A stretch of DNA of 64,000 bases from Reyranella sp. Lineage in GTDB: Bacteria > Pseudomonadota > Alphaproteobacteria > Reyranellales > Reyranellaceae. The notes under the pieces are model-generated. The model saw only the letters and a list, made by a program, of their open reading frames with translations, did not search any database and had not been told where the DNA came from. Positions 51,873-61,721 of the stretch are shown in pieces. Every line of letters starts with the position of its first letter. Within the stretch, counting starts at the first letter, position 1. The translations under genes were made by a program, and so were the position numbers. The stretch covers positions 62,001 through 126,000 of the forward strand of contig NZ_JAUSBN010000035.1 in NCBI RefSeq assembly GCF_030651995.1, in the 5' to 3' direction.

Positions 51873-52765
51873 CGCATGCTCGTCTTGAAGGCATTGCCGA
51901 CGCCGGGAAGCTTGCGCGCCACGGCGAGGAGGGCGAGCGCCGTCGCCAGCAGGACCGCCGAGAGGGTCGCGGCATAGGCCCAGTTGAGCTGGTCGACCTG
52001 CTGGGCGATCAGCATCGACAGGGTGATGTCGCGCGGCCCGCCGACCATGGCCGGCGTGATGTAGAAGCCGAGCGCGAGGACGAAGGTGAGAAGGGTGCCC
52101 GCCGCCACCCCCGACATGGATAGCGGCAGGATGACCTGACGGAAGGTCATGAACGGTGTCGCGCCGAGGCCGGAGGCGGCCCGGATCAGCGAGGGATCGA
52201 TCTGCCGAAGCGCATTGGCGATGGGCAGGATCATGTAGGGCAGGAGGATGTGGATCATCGCGATCTGTGTCGCGAGCGGCGTGTTGAGAATTCGGATCGG
52301 CCGCTCGATCATGCCGAGCGCCAGCAATGCCTCGTTGACCAGTCCGTGCCGGCCGAGCAGCACCATCCAGGCGTAGCTGCGCACCAGGACGCTGGTCCAG
52401 AAGGGCAGCAGGATGATCACCAGGATGAAGGGCGCCATCGACCTGGAGCGCACCAGCCCCATGGCCACCGGATAACCCAGGATCAGGCATCCCAGGGTGA
52501 CCGTCACGGAAGTATTGATCGTGATCCAGAAGGTCTTCTGGAACACGACATCATCGAACAAGGTGGCGTAGTGCGAGAGGGTCCAAGTCGGATCGTTCAC
52601 GCTGCGCAACAGCATCGCCACGACCGGCAGCGCGTAGAAGACCAGCATGTAGATCAGCAGCGGCGCCGCGAGCAGCAAGGGCACCGCTCGACGCCAGTCG
52701 AACGGCACCGTCTTCGGCCGACTGACCGCGAGGGCAAGGGAAGCGGGCTGCACCACCTCAGACAA
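51869..52765 (-). CDS. ABC transporter permease (spermidine/putrescine type, PotB-like)
   Basis: SLIRAASGLGATPFMTFRQVILPLSMSGVAAGTLLTF; ATGA overlap with next gene. Confidence 0.93.
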   Translation of the reverse strand: MSEVVQPASLALAVSRPKTVPFDWRRAVPLLLAAPLLIYMLVFYALPVVAMLLRSVNDPTWTLSHYATLFDDVVFQKTFWITINTSVTVTLGCLILGYPVAMGLVRSRSMAPFILVIILLPFWTSVLVRSYAWMVLLGRHGLVNEALLALGMIERPIRILNTPLATQIAMIHILLPYMILPIANALRQIDPSLIRAASGLGATPFMTFRQVILPLSMSGVAAGTLLTFVLALGFYITPAMVGGPRDITLSMLIAQQVDQLNWAYAATLSAVLLATALALLAVARKLPGVGNAFKTSMR

Positions 52766-52773
52766 GACCCACC

Positions 52774-53907
52774 TCAGACAAGAATCGTATCCGCGACGGA
52801 CCAGGCGATCTCCGCGCGCTCGCCGACGGCGCGGCGGCGGATGGCGGCACTGGACGGTTCCTTGAGCACGATCGACGTGCCGTCACCGGCCTGCAGCATG
52901 TAGCGGCAGCGCTCGCCCGCGAACACCGCCTCGGTCACGGTGACGCTCAGCCGGTTCTGCGGATGTGTCCCGGCCTGGTTTGCGTCGGCGAAGCGCAGCC
53001 GTTCAGGCCGCGTCGTGAGCGTCACTTTTTCGCCGCTCGCCGGCCGTCCGGGGCAAAGCGCGCGAATCAGCGTGCCTTCGCATTCCGCCACGACCACGTC
53101 GTCCTCGAGGTCGCGCACGATGGCCGGCAGGAAGTTCGATTCGCCGATGAAGCCTGCAACGAAGCGGTTGTCGGGCCGGTCGTAGAGATCCTCGGGGCTT
53201 CCGACCTGCGCCACCTTGCCGTCGTTCATGACGGCGATGCGGTCGGACATGGTGAGCGCCTCTTCCTGGTCGTGCGTCACGTAGATGAAGGTGATGCCGA
53301 GGTCGGCGTGCAGGCGGCGCATCTCGAGCTGAAGGTTTTCGCGCAGCTGCTTGTCGAGCGCCCCCAGCGGCTCGTCCATCAACAGGAGACGCGGTTTGAA
53401 GACGACGGCCCGCGCGACCGCGACGCGCTGCTGCTGGCCGCCCGAAAGTTGGCGCGGATAGCGCGCGCCGTAGCCCGGCAGGTGCACCAGTTCCAGCGCC
53501 TCCGCCACCAGCTTCGCGCGTTCGGCCTTGGAAACGCCGCGCTGCTTCAGGGGAAAACCGACATTCTCCTCGACGGTGAGGTGAGGGAAGAGCGCGTAGT
53601 TCTGGAACACCATGCCGATGTTGCGCCGGTAGGGCGGCATGGCGACGACCGACTTGCCGTCGATCGCGATATCGCCGGCGGTCGGCGTCTCGAAGCCCGC
53701 GATCATCATCAGGGTCGTGGTCTTGCCCGAGCCGCTGGGGCCAAGCAGCGTGAGGAACTCGCCCGAGCGGATGTCGAGCGACACGCCGTCCACGGCCTTG
53801 GCGACGGCGTTGGCGCGGTCGTAGGTCTTCTCCAGGTCAGAGAGCGTCACCGACGCGCCCCGGCCGATGGGACCCGAGCCGGCTCCGTTCGTGCCAGCGC
53901 TTGTCAT
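52774..53907 (-). CDS. ABC transporter ATP-binding protein (PotA-like)
   Basis: [67 protein letters not shown]-like C-terminus. Confidence 0.95.
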   Translation of the reverse strand: MTSAGTNGAGSGPIGRGASVTLSDLEKTYDRANAVAKAVDGVSLDIRSGEFLTLLGPSGSGKTTTLMMIAGFETPTAGDIAIDGKSVVAMPPYRRNIGMVFQNYALFPHLTVEENVGFPLKQRGVSKAERAKLVAEALELVHLPGYGARYPRQLSGGQQQRVAVARAVVFKPRLLLMDEPLGALDKQLRENLQLEMRRLHADLGITFIYVTHDQEEALTMSDRIAVMNDGKVAQVGSPEDLYDRPDNRFVAGFIGESNFLPAIVRDLEDDVVVAECEGTLIRALCPGRPASGEKVTLTTRPERLRFADANQAGTHPQNRLSVTVTEAVFAGERCRYMLQAGDGTSIVLKEPSSAAIRRRAVGERAEIAWSVADTILV

Positions 53908-53911
53908 GGCG

Positions 53912-55015
53912 TCAGCTCAACAGCCACTTGTTGAACTTCGGAATCACCGCCTCGCGATTGTCGATCCACCAATCGTAGTTGTAGTTGACGAGCTGCTTCT
54001 TGATGTCCGGGGCGCTGGGCAGGACGGCCAGGCGTTCCGCCGGGATGTACTCGTTCGACTTGGCGTTCACCGAACCATAGGGAATTCCAAGGCAGACCCG
54101 GGCCTGCGGGATGGCCATGGTCGAGTAGGCCGCGAACTTCATGGCGTTGACCTTGTTCTTGGCGCCCTTGGGAATGCCCCAGGCATCGCGCTTCAGCAGG
54201 CCCTGGTTCCAGCTGACCGCCGCGGGCACGCCGGCGGCTTGCAGCGCGGCCATGCGGCCGTTCCACACCGTGGTCATCGTGACTTCGCGATCGGTCAGGA
54301 GCTGGATGGGCACCGCGCCGGTGTCCCACCACTTGAAGACATCCTTCTTGATCTTGCTGTAGCTGGCCAGCGCCTTGTCGATGTCGATCGGGTAGAGCTT
54401 GTCGGCCGGGACACCGGCCGCCATCAGCGCGAATTCCATCTCGGGCCAGCCGCCGCTGTTGGTGCCAAACATGGCGCGGTCGCCGGGAAACTTCTTGGTG
54501 TCCCAGAAGTCGGCCCAGCCCGACGGGACGGCGCCCTTGAAGGCATCGGTGCGATAGGCGAGGACCTGCGCCCAGACCAGCATCTCGAGGCCGTACTCGA
54601 AGCGGTACTGGGCCTCGACGCCGGGATCGACGATGTCGTAGTCGATCTTCTCGAAGTAATCGCCGCGCTTCTGGAGGTTCATGATCGATCCGCGGCTGAG
54701 CTGCGCCATGTCCCATTCGACGTTGCCGGTGTCGACCATGGCCTTGATCTTGGTCGCGTCGGAGCCCGGGAAGGCGCGCACCTTGATGCCGGTAATCTTC
54801 TCGAACGGCTCGAAATAGGCCTTCTGTTGAACCTCCTGCATCAAGCCGCCGAAGGTGGCGATACGGACCTCGCCGCTGCCTTTGAGGATATCGGGCACGG
54901 TCGTCTGCTCGGGCCAGGCGGCCTGGCCGTAGCTCGGACGGATGAAGGGGGCTGCCACGAGACCTGCGCCAATGAGGCCCAGGGTCGTACGCCTGCCGAT
55001 GGTCTTCTTGCTCAT
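53912..55015 (-). CDS. ABC transporter substrate-binding protein (PotD/extracellular solute-binding family 1)
   Basis: Signal region GRRTTLGLIGAGLVAAPFIRPSYGQA; VRIATFGGLMQEVQQKAYFEPFEKITGIKV. Confidence 0.92.
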   Translation of the reverse strand: MSKKTIGRRTTLGLIGAGLVAAPFIRPSYGQAAWPEQTTVPDILKGSGEVRIATFGGLMQEVQQKAYFEPFEKITGIKVRAFPGSDATKIKAMVDTGNVEWDMAQLSRGSIMNLQKRGDYFEKIDYDIVDPGVEAQYRFEYGLEMLVWAQVLAYRTDAFKGAVPSGWADFWDTKKFPGDRAMFGTNSGGWPEMEFALMAAGVPADKLYPIDIDKALASYSKIKKDVFKWWDTGAVPIQLLTDREVTMTTVWNGRMAALQAAGVPAAVSWNQGLLKRDAWGIPKGAKNKVNAMKFAAYSTMAIPQARVCLGIPYGSVNAKSNEYIPAERLAVLPSAPDIKKQLVNYNYDWWIDNREAVIPKFNKWLLS

Positions 55016-55041
55016 GGTGTCGTCCTTCCCGTTCGGCTGGA

Positions 55042-56388
55042 TCAGTAAGCGAGGAGATTTTCCCTGAACTGCTTGTGCTCGTAGGCCTTGCGCACCAGGC
55101 CGCGATCCTGGAGGGCCGGGACCAGCCCGTCCTCGATCTCGGCCAGGGTGCGGCGGTTAACGTTGGGCATGGAGAACAGGAACCCGTCGCCGCCGACCTC
55201 CTGCATGACCTCGCCCATGCGCGCGGCCACCGAATCGCAGGTGCCGCAGAGATCGATCGACAGGTCGACGGCGTTGAACGAGGCCATGGTCTGTCGGATC
55301 GAGCGGCCGGCGGCCAGGGTCCGGAACTGTTCGAGGTTGAGCTGGTGACCGTTGGTGGTCACGTCGTCGGGCAGAGGCTTGTCGAGGTCGAACCTGCCGA
55401 AGTCGATGTTGGTGACCTTGCCGAAGTGGGCGAGGCGTTCCTGGATGTTGGCCTGCGCCATGCACTCGCGCTTCTTCTTGCGCTCCAGTGCCTCTTCCAT
55501 GGTCTCGCCGAGAATCGGGTTGATCAGGTAGAGCACCTTGCAATCGCTCGGCTTACGGCCCTGCGCGATCATGTGTTTGTGCACGTCGTCGCGGTAGGCG
55601 CGCATGGCGTCGATGCCCTTGGCGTTGACCACGATCGTATCGGCGTGGGCGGCGGCGAAGCGCCGGCCGCGCGGCGAGCCGCCGGCCTGGGCGATCACCG
55701 GCCGGCCTTGCGGGCTGGGACCGGAGTTGAGGGGGCCGCGCGTCCTGAAGTACTTGCCCTCGTAGTTCACGCCGTGGACCTTGGTGTGGTCGATCAGGTT
55801 GCCGCTCTTGCGGTCGGCGATCATCGCGCCCGGCTCCCACGAGCCCCACAGGCCACGCACCACCTCCATGTATTCGTCGGCCATGTCGTAGCGCAGATCG
55901 TGCTCGGGCATGCCGGGCATGCCGAAGTTCATCGCCGCGAAGTCGGAGCTGCCGGTGACGGCATTCCAGCCGGCACGCCCGGCCGACACCTGGTCGAGCG
56001 TCGCCATGAGGCGGGCCAGCAAATAGGGGTGGTAGGCGTAGGTGCCGAAGGTGGGCACGATGCCGATACGCGAAGTCACCTGGGTCATCAGCGCAGCGAC
56101 CACCGACGGATCCTGCCGCGGCACCGCGATGGCCTTCTTCAGGTAGATCTCGGTCGAGCCACCGAAGCTCTCGCCCACATAGGAGGAATCTTCGAGGAGG
56201 ATGTAGTCGAAGCAGGCACGTTCCAGGCTGCGCGCCATGTCGAGGAAAAGCTCCGGCTGCTCCCAGGTCGTCCCGATGTGACCTGTCCAGGGCTCCCCCC
56301 AGGCCTGCACACTGGAGCCCTGCAAGAACCACGCGAGATGAAATGGGTTGGTCGCCACGAACGCCCTCCGATGCCGCCTGCTCGGCAT
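55042..56388 (-). CDS. LLM-class flavin-dependent monooxygenase (NtaA/SnaA/DszA family)
   Basis: TWEQPELFLDMARSLERACFDYILLEDSSYVGE...GWNAVTGSSDFAAMNFG...GRPVIAQAGGSPRGRRFAAAHADTIVVNA. Confidence 0.92.
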   Translation of the reverse strand: MPSRRHRRAFVATNPFHLAWFLQGSSVQAWGEPWTGHIGTTWEQPELFLDMARSLERACFDYILLEDSSYVGESFGGSTEIYLKKAIAVPRQDPSVVAALMTQVTSRIGIVPTFGTYAYHPYLLARLMATLDQVSAGRAGWNAVTGSSDFAAMNFGMPGMPEHDLRYDMADEYMEVVRGLWGSWEPGAMIADRKSGNLIDHTKVHGVNYEGKYFRTRGPLNSGPSPQGRPVIAQAGGSPRGRRFAAAHADTIVVNAKGIDAMRAYRDDVHKHMIAQGRKPSDCKVLYLINPILGETMEEALERKKKRECMAQANIQERLAHFGKVTNIDFGRFDLDKPLPDDVTTNGHQLNLEQFRTLAAGRSIRQTMASFNAVDLSIDLCGTCDSVAARMGEVMQEVGGDGFLFSMPNVNRRTLAEIEDGLVPALQDRGLVRKAYEHKQFRENLLAY

Positions 56389-56524
56389 ACGTGACGCAAA
56401 TACTGTGCCGGGAGTTCGCAGGGCGGCTCTGCGTGCCGCAGGGGCAAGAGCGCATCGCCCGTCGGGGCGAGTTGCGTTACGATAAACGCTGCGGCATCGG
56501 CCGAAACAAAAGCAGGAGCGCGAA

Positions 56525-57286
56525 ATGGATACGGTGGTGCAACCCGACAAGCTCGAGATGACCGAAGCCGAATGGCAGGCGCGTTGCGATCTCGCGGCGC
56601 TCTACCGGATCACCGACCTTTTCGGCTGGACCGACACGATCGACACGCACATGACAGTGCGCATCCCGGGCGAGCCCAAGTGCTTCCTGATCAACAACTA
56701 CGGCGATCTGTTCGACGAGATCACCGCCTCGAGCCTCGTGAAGATGGACATCGACGGCAACGTCTACGCCAAGGATGGCAAGTTCAACGCCGCCGGCTTC
56801 ACCATCCATTCGGGCGTCTACAAGGCACGGCCGGATGCAAACTGCGTGATGCATACGCACACCCGCGCCGGCACCGGCGTCTCCGTCCTGAAGAAGGGCA
56901 TCCGCCCGATCAGCCAGGATGCGCTCTCGGTCTATGACGACCTCGTCTATCATGAGTATGGCATGCCGACGTCCCAGGAAGAGTGCGACGCACTTGGCGT
57001 GTCGTGCCAGAGCGGCAATTCCGTCGTGCTGCGCAACCACGGTCTGCTGACCGTCGGTTCCACGATCCCCGGCGCCCTGCGGCGCATGTACATGCTGGAG
57101 CGTGCCTGCGAGGTCGAGGTCATCGCCCGCAGCCTCGACGAGGAAGCCGCGCCGATCGAGGAAGACGTGATCCGCCAGTACGGCGAGCGCGCCAAGCAGC
57201 AGCGCGCCAATCCGGAGTACGGCCTGACCTACTGGAAGGCCGCGCTGCGCCAGATCGAGGGCAAGGGCATCGACTGGCGGCAGTAG
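56525..57286 (+). CDS. Class II aldolase/adducin family protein
   Basis: CDLAALYRITDLFGWTDTIDTHMTVRIPGEPKCFLINNYGDLFDEITASSLVKMD; CVMHTHTRAGTGVS; LRNHGLLTVG. Confidence 0.94.
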   Translation: MDTVVQPDKLEMTEAEWQARCDLAALYRITDLFGWTDTIDTHMTVRIPGEPKCFLINNYGDLFDEITASSLVKMDIDGNVYAKDGKFNAAGFTIHSGVYKARPDANCVMHTHTRAGTGVSVLKKGIRPISQDALSVYDDLVYHEYGMPTSQEECDALGVSCQSGNSVVLRNHGLLTVGSTIPGALRRMYMLERACEVEVIARSLDEEAAPIEEDVIRQYGERAKQQRANPEYGLTYWKAALRQIEGKGIDWRQ

Positions 57287-57320
57287 TTCCGCCGGACCGA
57301 CGATCGGTTCTGCACGCGAA

Positions 57321-57346
57321 AAGAGCGCGCCGCGAGGCGCGCTCTT
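57321..57346. terminator. Terminator-like hairpin between convergent genes
   Basis: AAGAGCGCGCC-GCGA-GGCGCGCTCTT, 11-bp stem. Confidence 0.75.
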
Positions 57347-57364
57347 CCGATTCGGAGGGGGACG

Positions 57365-58342
57365 CTACTTCGCCGGTGCCGAGAGCTTGATGATCTCACC
57401 CCAGCGACGAAGTTCGTTCGTGAGGTAGGCGCTCAGATCGGCGGGGCCGCCCCGTCGGTCCTCGATCCCCTGCACGCGGAAGGACTCCTTGACCTTGGGG
57501 CTATCCATCGCCTTGTCGGCGGCGCGATAGAGCTTGTCGACGATTGGCTGCGGCGTTCCCTTGGGCGCCATCATGTAGAACGACACGTCCGCCACGATGT
57601 CGGGATAGCCGAGTTCCTTGAAGGTCGGGATGTCGGGAAGCGCCGCGGCGCGCTTTTCGCCGGTGACGGCGAGCAGCCGGGCCTGCTTCGCGTTATGGAC
57701 CGGTACGCCCGACGCGACGGGCGTGAACCAGACCTGGATGCGGTTGGTGAGCAGGTCGTTCAGCGCATCGGTGGTGCTCTTGTAAGGGACCATCACCATG
57801 TCGATCTTTGCCGCGCGATTGAGCATCTCGCCCAGGAACTGCGGCACGCCGCCGGCGAAGCCAGAGAAGTTGATCTTGCCCGGCTGCTTGCGGGCGAGTT
57901 CGACCAGTTCCGCGACGCTCTTCGCCGGCAGCTCGTTGGGCACGAACATCGAATAGTACACGCCGCCCGTGAAGCTGACGGGCGTCAGGTCGTTCAGCAG
58001 ATTGACCGTGTTGTTGCCGGTGGCCTGGTTGATGATGTTGCTCAGCGAGGCGATCACCACCGTATGGCCGTCTGGCCGCGCCTTCGCCGTGTAGTCGGCG
58101 CCGATGTTGCCGGTGGCGCCGGGCCTGTTCTCGACGATGACGCTCTGGCCCAGGGTGGCCGTCATGTCCTGGGCGAGCAGGCGGGCGATGATGTCGTTGG
58201 TGGTGCCGGGCCCGAACGGCGCGACGATGACGATGGGTTTGCCCGGCTGAAGATCCTGCGCGACTGCCGGAGCCGCCGCGGCCACCACACTCGCCATTGC
58301 CGACGCGACGGCCGCACGCCGGGACAGTTTCATAACCCGCAT
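57365..58342 (-). CDS. Tripartite tricarboxylate transporter substrate-binding protein (TctC/Bug family)
   Basis: KPIVIVAPFGPGTTNDIIARLLAQDMTATLGQSVIVENRPGATGNIGADYTAKARPDGHT. Confidence 0.95.
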   Translation of the reverse strand: MRVMKLSRRAAVASAMASVVAAAAPAVAQDLQPGKPIVIVAPFGPGTTNDIIARLLAQDMTATLGQSVIVENRPGATGNIGADYTAKARPDGHTVVIASLSNIINQATGNNTVNLLNDLTPVSFTGGVYYSMFVPNELPAKSVAELVELARKQPGKINFSGFAGGVPQFLGEMLNRAAKIDMVMVPYKSTTDALNDLLTNRIQVWFTPVASGVPVHNAKQARLLAVTGEKRAAALPDIPTFKELGYPDIVADVSFYMMAPKGTPQPIVDKLYRAADKAMDSPKVKESFRVQGIEDRRGGPADLSAYLTNELRRWGEIIKLSAPAK

Positions 58343-58416
58343 GTGTCTCCTCCCACTGATTTCTTCTTCTCAGCGGGAGTTAACGGCTCTACGTCGCGGG
58401 CCGTCAACTCGGCCCG

Positions 58417-59214
58417 CTATTTGCCCTTCCACTCCGGCTTGGGCTTCTTGTTCACGAATGCATCGATGCCAGCCTGTGGATCCTCGCGCTGGAGCGCGCC
58501 GGCCATGAAGTCGGTCGCGTAGGCGTAGGCCTGCTCGACGGTCATCTCCATGTGCTTTCGGAACATCGCCTTGCCCGACGCGATCTGCTGCGGCGGCTGG
58601 GCGGCGATATGGTCGGCCAGCGCCTTGGTTTCGCGATCAAGGTCGGCGGGCGCCACAACGCGGCTCACCAGACCGTCGCGCACCGCCGTCGCGGCATCGA
58701 CGAACTGGCCGGTGAGCAGCATGTCGAGCGCGCGCTTCGGTCCAATGGTGCGGCCGACCGCCACCGAGGGCGTGCCGCAGAACAGGCCGTTGATGATGCC
58801 GGAGGTCGCGAAGGTCGCCGTGCTCGACGCGACCGCGAGGTCGCAGGCGGCGACGAGCTGGCAGCCGGCCGCAGTCGCGACCGATTTCACCTTGGCGATC
58901 ACCGGCTGGGGCAGGCGGCCGATCGACATCATCATCGCCGAACAGCGTCTCATCAGGTCGTGATGGACGGCATAGTCGCGGGTCGCGGCGACCTCGCGCA
59001 GGTCGTGGCCGGTCGAGAAGGCACGGTCGCCGCTCGCCTCGATCACGACGCAGCGGATGCCGGTGTCCCCGGCCAGCCTGTCGAGTTCCGCCTGCAGCGC
59101 GTCTATAAGGTCGCCGGAGAGGGCGTTCATGGCGCGCGGGCGGTTGAGCGTGAGGAAGGCGACGCGGCCCTCGTCGCGGCGCAGCAGGACGGGTTCGTTG
59201 GAGGCGGCGGTCAT
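58417..59214 (-). CDS. Enoyl-CoA hydratase/isomerase family protein
   Basis: VAFLTLNRPRAMNALSGDLIDALQAELD; AFSTGHDLREV; VATAAGCQLVAACDLAVASSTATFA. Confidence 0.93.
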   Translation of the reverse strand: MTAASNEPVLLRRDEGRVAFLTLNRPRAMNALSGDLIDALQAELDRLAGDTGIRCVVIEASGDRAFSTGHDLREVAATRDYAVHHDLMRRCSAMMMSIGRLPQPVIAKVKSVATAAGCQLVAACDLAVASSTATFATSGIINGLFCGTPSVAVGRTIGPKRALDMLLTGQFVDAATAVRDGLVSRVVAPADLDRETKALADHIAAQPPQQIASGKAMFRKHMEMTVEQAYAYATDFMAGALQREDPQAGIDAFVNKKPKPEWKGK

Positions 59215-59247
59215 GGCGGCAGTCTATGGGAAGAGGGCAGGTGCGTC

Positions 59248-59667
59248 ATGCCGGTGATGTCGCCAGCCGAGTTGATGACGTTCCTCGGCGAGCATTTCCC
59301 GCAGGCCGCCCATCTCGGACTCGCCATCGAGCATCTCGACGACCGGATCATCCGCCTGCGCCTGCCGACGCACGAGCGGCATCTGCGACCGGGCGGCACG
59401 ATCTCGGGCCCGACCCTCATGTGGCTGGTCGATTGCGGTTTCTACCTGCTGATCCTGGGACAGCTCGGACCGGTGGCCCTGGCGGTGACGACCAACCTCA
59501 ACATCAATTTCATGCGCAAGCCCGAGCCCGCCGACCTGATCGGGGAGGGGCGATTGTTGAAGCTCGGCAAGACCTTGGCGGTTGGGGACTTCACGATCTG
59601 GAGCGATGGCAAGCCCGAACCCGTCGCGCATGCCACGGTGACATATGCCATACCACGCAAGCCTTAA
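59248..59667 (+). CDS. PaaI-family hotdog thioesterase
   Basis: LRPGGTISGPTLMWLVDCGFYLLILGQLGPVALAVTTNLNINFMRKPEPADLIGEGRLLKLGKTLAVGDFTIWSDGK. Confidence 0.88.
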   Translation: MPVMSPAELMTFLGEHFPQAAHLGLAIEHLDDRIIRLRLPTHERHLRPGGTISGPTLMWLVDCGFYLLILGQLGPVALAVTTNLNINFMRKPEPADLIGEGRLLKLGKTLAVGDFTIWSDGKPEPVAHATVTYAIPRKP

Positions 59668-59783
59668 ATGAGAGGTAATATAATACCTCAGTTTTAAGTT
59701 ATTGATTCGACGTCGTTTTTTGTGGCGATTTGACAAGTCGCTCCGTGCTGCCCATAAGCGCGCGCTCATTGGAAGAAAGACCC

Positions 59784-60263
59784 ATGCACGCCCTCACGCA
59801 CTCCACTCCCAGCATCAAGACCGCCGACGTCAAGAAGAAGTGGTTTCTGATCGACGCCGACGGCCTCGTTCTCGGCCGGCTCGCCTCGATCATTGCCATG
59901 CGCCTGCGTGGCAAGCACAAGCCGATGTTCACGCCGCACATCGATTGCGGCGACAACATCGTCGTGATCAACGCCGAGAAGGTGCGCCTCACGGGCCGCA
60001 AGGCCGAGCGCGAAGTCTTCTACTGGCACACCGGTCACCCCGGCGGCATCAAGGGCGAGACCCTGGGCAAGCGCCTCGAAGGCCGCTTCCCGGAGCGCGT
60101 CCTGGTCAAGGCCGTCGAGCGCATGATCACCCGCGGCCCGCTCGGCCGGGCGCAGATGAAGAACCTGCGCGTCTATACCGGACCGAACCACGAGCAGGAG
60201 GCCCAGCAGCCCGAGAAGCTCGACATCGCCGCAATGAACCGCAAGAACTCGAGGATCGGCTAA
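59784..60263 (+). CDS. rplM: 50S ribosomal protein L13
   Basis: [50 protein letters not shown]. Confidence 0.97.
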   Translation: MHALTHSTPSIKTADVKKKWFLIDADGLVLGRLASIIAMRLRGKHKPMFTPHIDCGDNIVVINAEKVRLTGRKAEREVFYWHTGHPGGIKGETLGKRLEGRFPERVLVKAVERMITRGPLGRAQMKNLRVYTGPNHEQEAQQPEKLDIAAMNRKNSRIG

Positions 60264-60264
60264 C

Positions 60265-60747
60265 ATGGCTACCGAACTTTCGTCGTTTGCCGAACTGAAG
60301 AAGGCTCCGACCGCCGGTGCGCAGATTGCCGGCGCGCCCCGTGAGAAGGAAATCGACGCGCAGGGTCGTGCCTATGCCACGGGTCGCCGCAAGAACGCGG
60401 TCGCTCGCGTCTGGGTCAAGCCCGGTACCGGCAAGATCACCATCAACGGCCGCGACCAGACGATCTACTTCGCGCGTCCCACGCAGCGCATGATGATCCA
60501 GCAGCCGTTCGACGTGACCCAGCGCAACGGCCAGTTCGACGTCGTCGCCACGGTTTCCGGCGGCGGCCTGTCGGGCCAGGCAGGCGCCGTGCGCCACGGC
60601 ATCTCGCAGGCGCTCACCAAGTTCGAGCCCGGCCTGCGCGGCAGCGTCAAGGCTGCCGGCTTCCTCACCCGCGACAGCCGCGTGGTCGAGCGCAAGAAGT
60701 ACGGCCGCGCCGGTGCGCGTCGCCGCTTCCAGTTCTCGAAGCGCTGA
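60265..60747 (+). CDS. rpsI: 30S ribosomal protein S9
   Basis: [50 protein letters not shown]. Confidence 0.98.
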   Translation: MATELSSFAELKKAPTAGAQIAGAPREKEIDAQGRAYATGRRKNAVARVWVKPGTGKITINGRDQTIYFARPTQRMMIQQPFDVTQRNGQFDVVATVSGGGLSGQAGAVRHGISQALTKFEPGLRGSVKAAGFLTRDSRVVERKKYGRAGARRRFQFSKR

Positions 60748-60768
60748 ACCCGCGTTTCCGATATCCTC

Positions 60769-60797
60769 GAAGGGCGCCTCAGGGCGCCCTTCTTTTT
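60769..60797 (+). terminator. Rho-independent terminator after rplM-rpsI
   Basis: GAAGGGCGCC-TCAG-GGCGCCCTTC followed by TTTTT. Confidence 0.92.
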
Positions 60798-60837
60798 GTC
60801 TTTTTGGGATCCTGGTTTTTTGTGGAGTAGCGACTCG

Positions 60838-61374
60838 ATGTCCGGTCTCATCGTGCCTTTCAACGGCTTCGTGCCCCAGGTCCACAGCACGGCGTTCATC
60901 GCCCCCAACGCGACGCTGATCGGCGAGGTCGAGATCGCCGCGAACTGCAGCATCTGGTTCGGCGCCGTGCTGCGCGGCGACGGGCCGGGCATCCGGATCG
61001 GCGAGAATTCCAACATCCAGGACGGCACCGTGATCCACATCGCCGCGCGCGGCGTCTGTACCGTGGTCGGCCGCAACGTGACCGTCGGTCACCTCGCGCT
61101 GCTGCACGCCTGCGAGGTGCAGGACGACGCCTTCATCGGCATGCATTCCACCGTGCTCGACGAGGCGGTGATCGAGACCGGCGCGATGGTTGCGGCGGGA
61201 GCGGTGGTGACGCCGCGGAAGATCGTGCGCAAGGGCGAGCTGTGGGCGGGCAATCCCGCGGTGAAGATGCGCGACATCAACGAGAAGGATATCGAGTCCT
61301 TCCGGCGCTCGGCCGCCGCCTATGTGCGGCTCGGGCAGCGATACCTGGCCGATCGTCCGAAAGCGGCCGAGTAG
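60838..61374 (+). CDS. Gamma carbonic anhydrase family protein (hexapeptide repeat)
   Basis: APNATLIGEVEIAANCSIWFGAVLRGDGPGIRIGENSNIQDGTVIHI; VGHLALLHACEVQDDAFIGMHSTVLDEAVI. Confidence 0.94.
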   Translation: MSGLIVPFNGFVPQVHSTAFIAPNATLIGEVEIAANCSIWFGAVLRGDGPGIRIGENSNIQDGTVIHIAARGVCTVVGRNVTVGHLALLHACEVQDDAFIGMHSTVLDEAVIETGAMVAAGAVVTPRKIVRKGELWAGNPAVKMRDINEKDIESFRRSAAAYVRLGQRYLADRPKAAE

Positions 61375-61430
61375 GGCGCGGCACGGGCGCGCGCCGGGCA
61401 ACTCGACGTGCCTCCCGGCGTTTCACCCGC

Positions 61431-61721
61431 ATGCACAACCTTGTCTTACGATCGATCGCCGTCGCTGCAGCCGTGTTCACGACGCCGGTCGCCATTGCCG
61501 AAGAACTCCCGGCCGAGGCCCGCTGCGACCAGTTGATCGAGTATTTCGACTACTATGGTCAGAGCCGAGGCGAAGGCGTGACCGATGGGGCCCGAAACAT
61601 GACCCGCATCGGCGCCCGCATCGATTGCGACGAGGGCAACTATGAGGCCGGGATCGCGACGATGGTGGCCCTGCTGATCTGCAAGAGGATGGGTCTTCCG
61701 GAGCCGGAGCAGGACGGCTAG
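61431..61721 (+). CDS. Small secreted hypothetical protein
   Basis: Signal peptide-like MHNLVLRSIAVAAAVFTTPVAIAEE; two Cys in mature part plus a C-terminal Cys. Confidence 0.65.
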   Translation: MHNLVLRSIAVAAAVFTTPVAIAEELPAEARCDQLIEYFDYYGQSRGEGVTDGARNMTRIGARIDCDEGNYEAGIATMVALLICKRMGLPEPEQDG

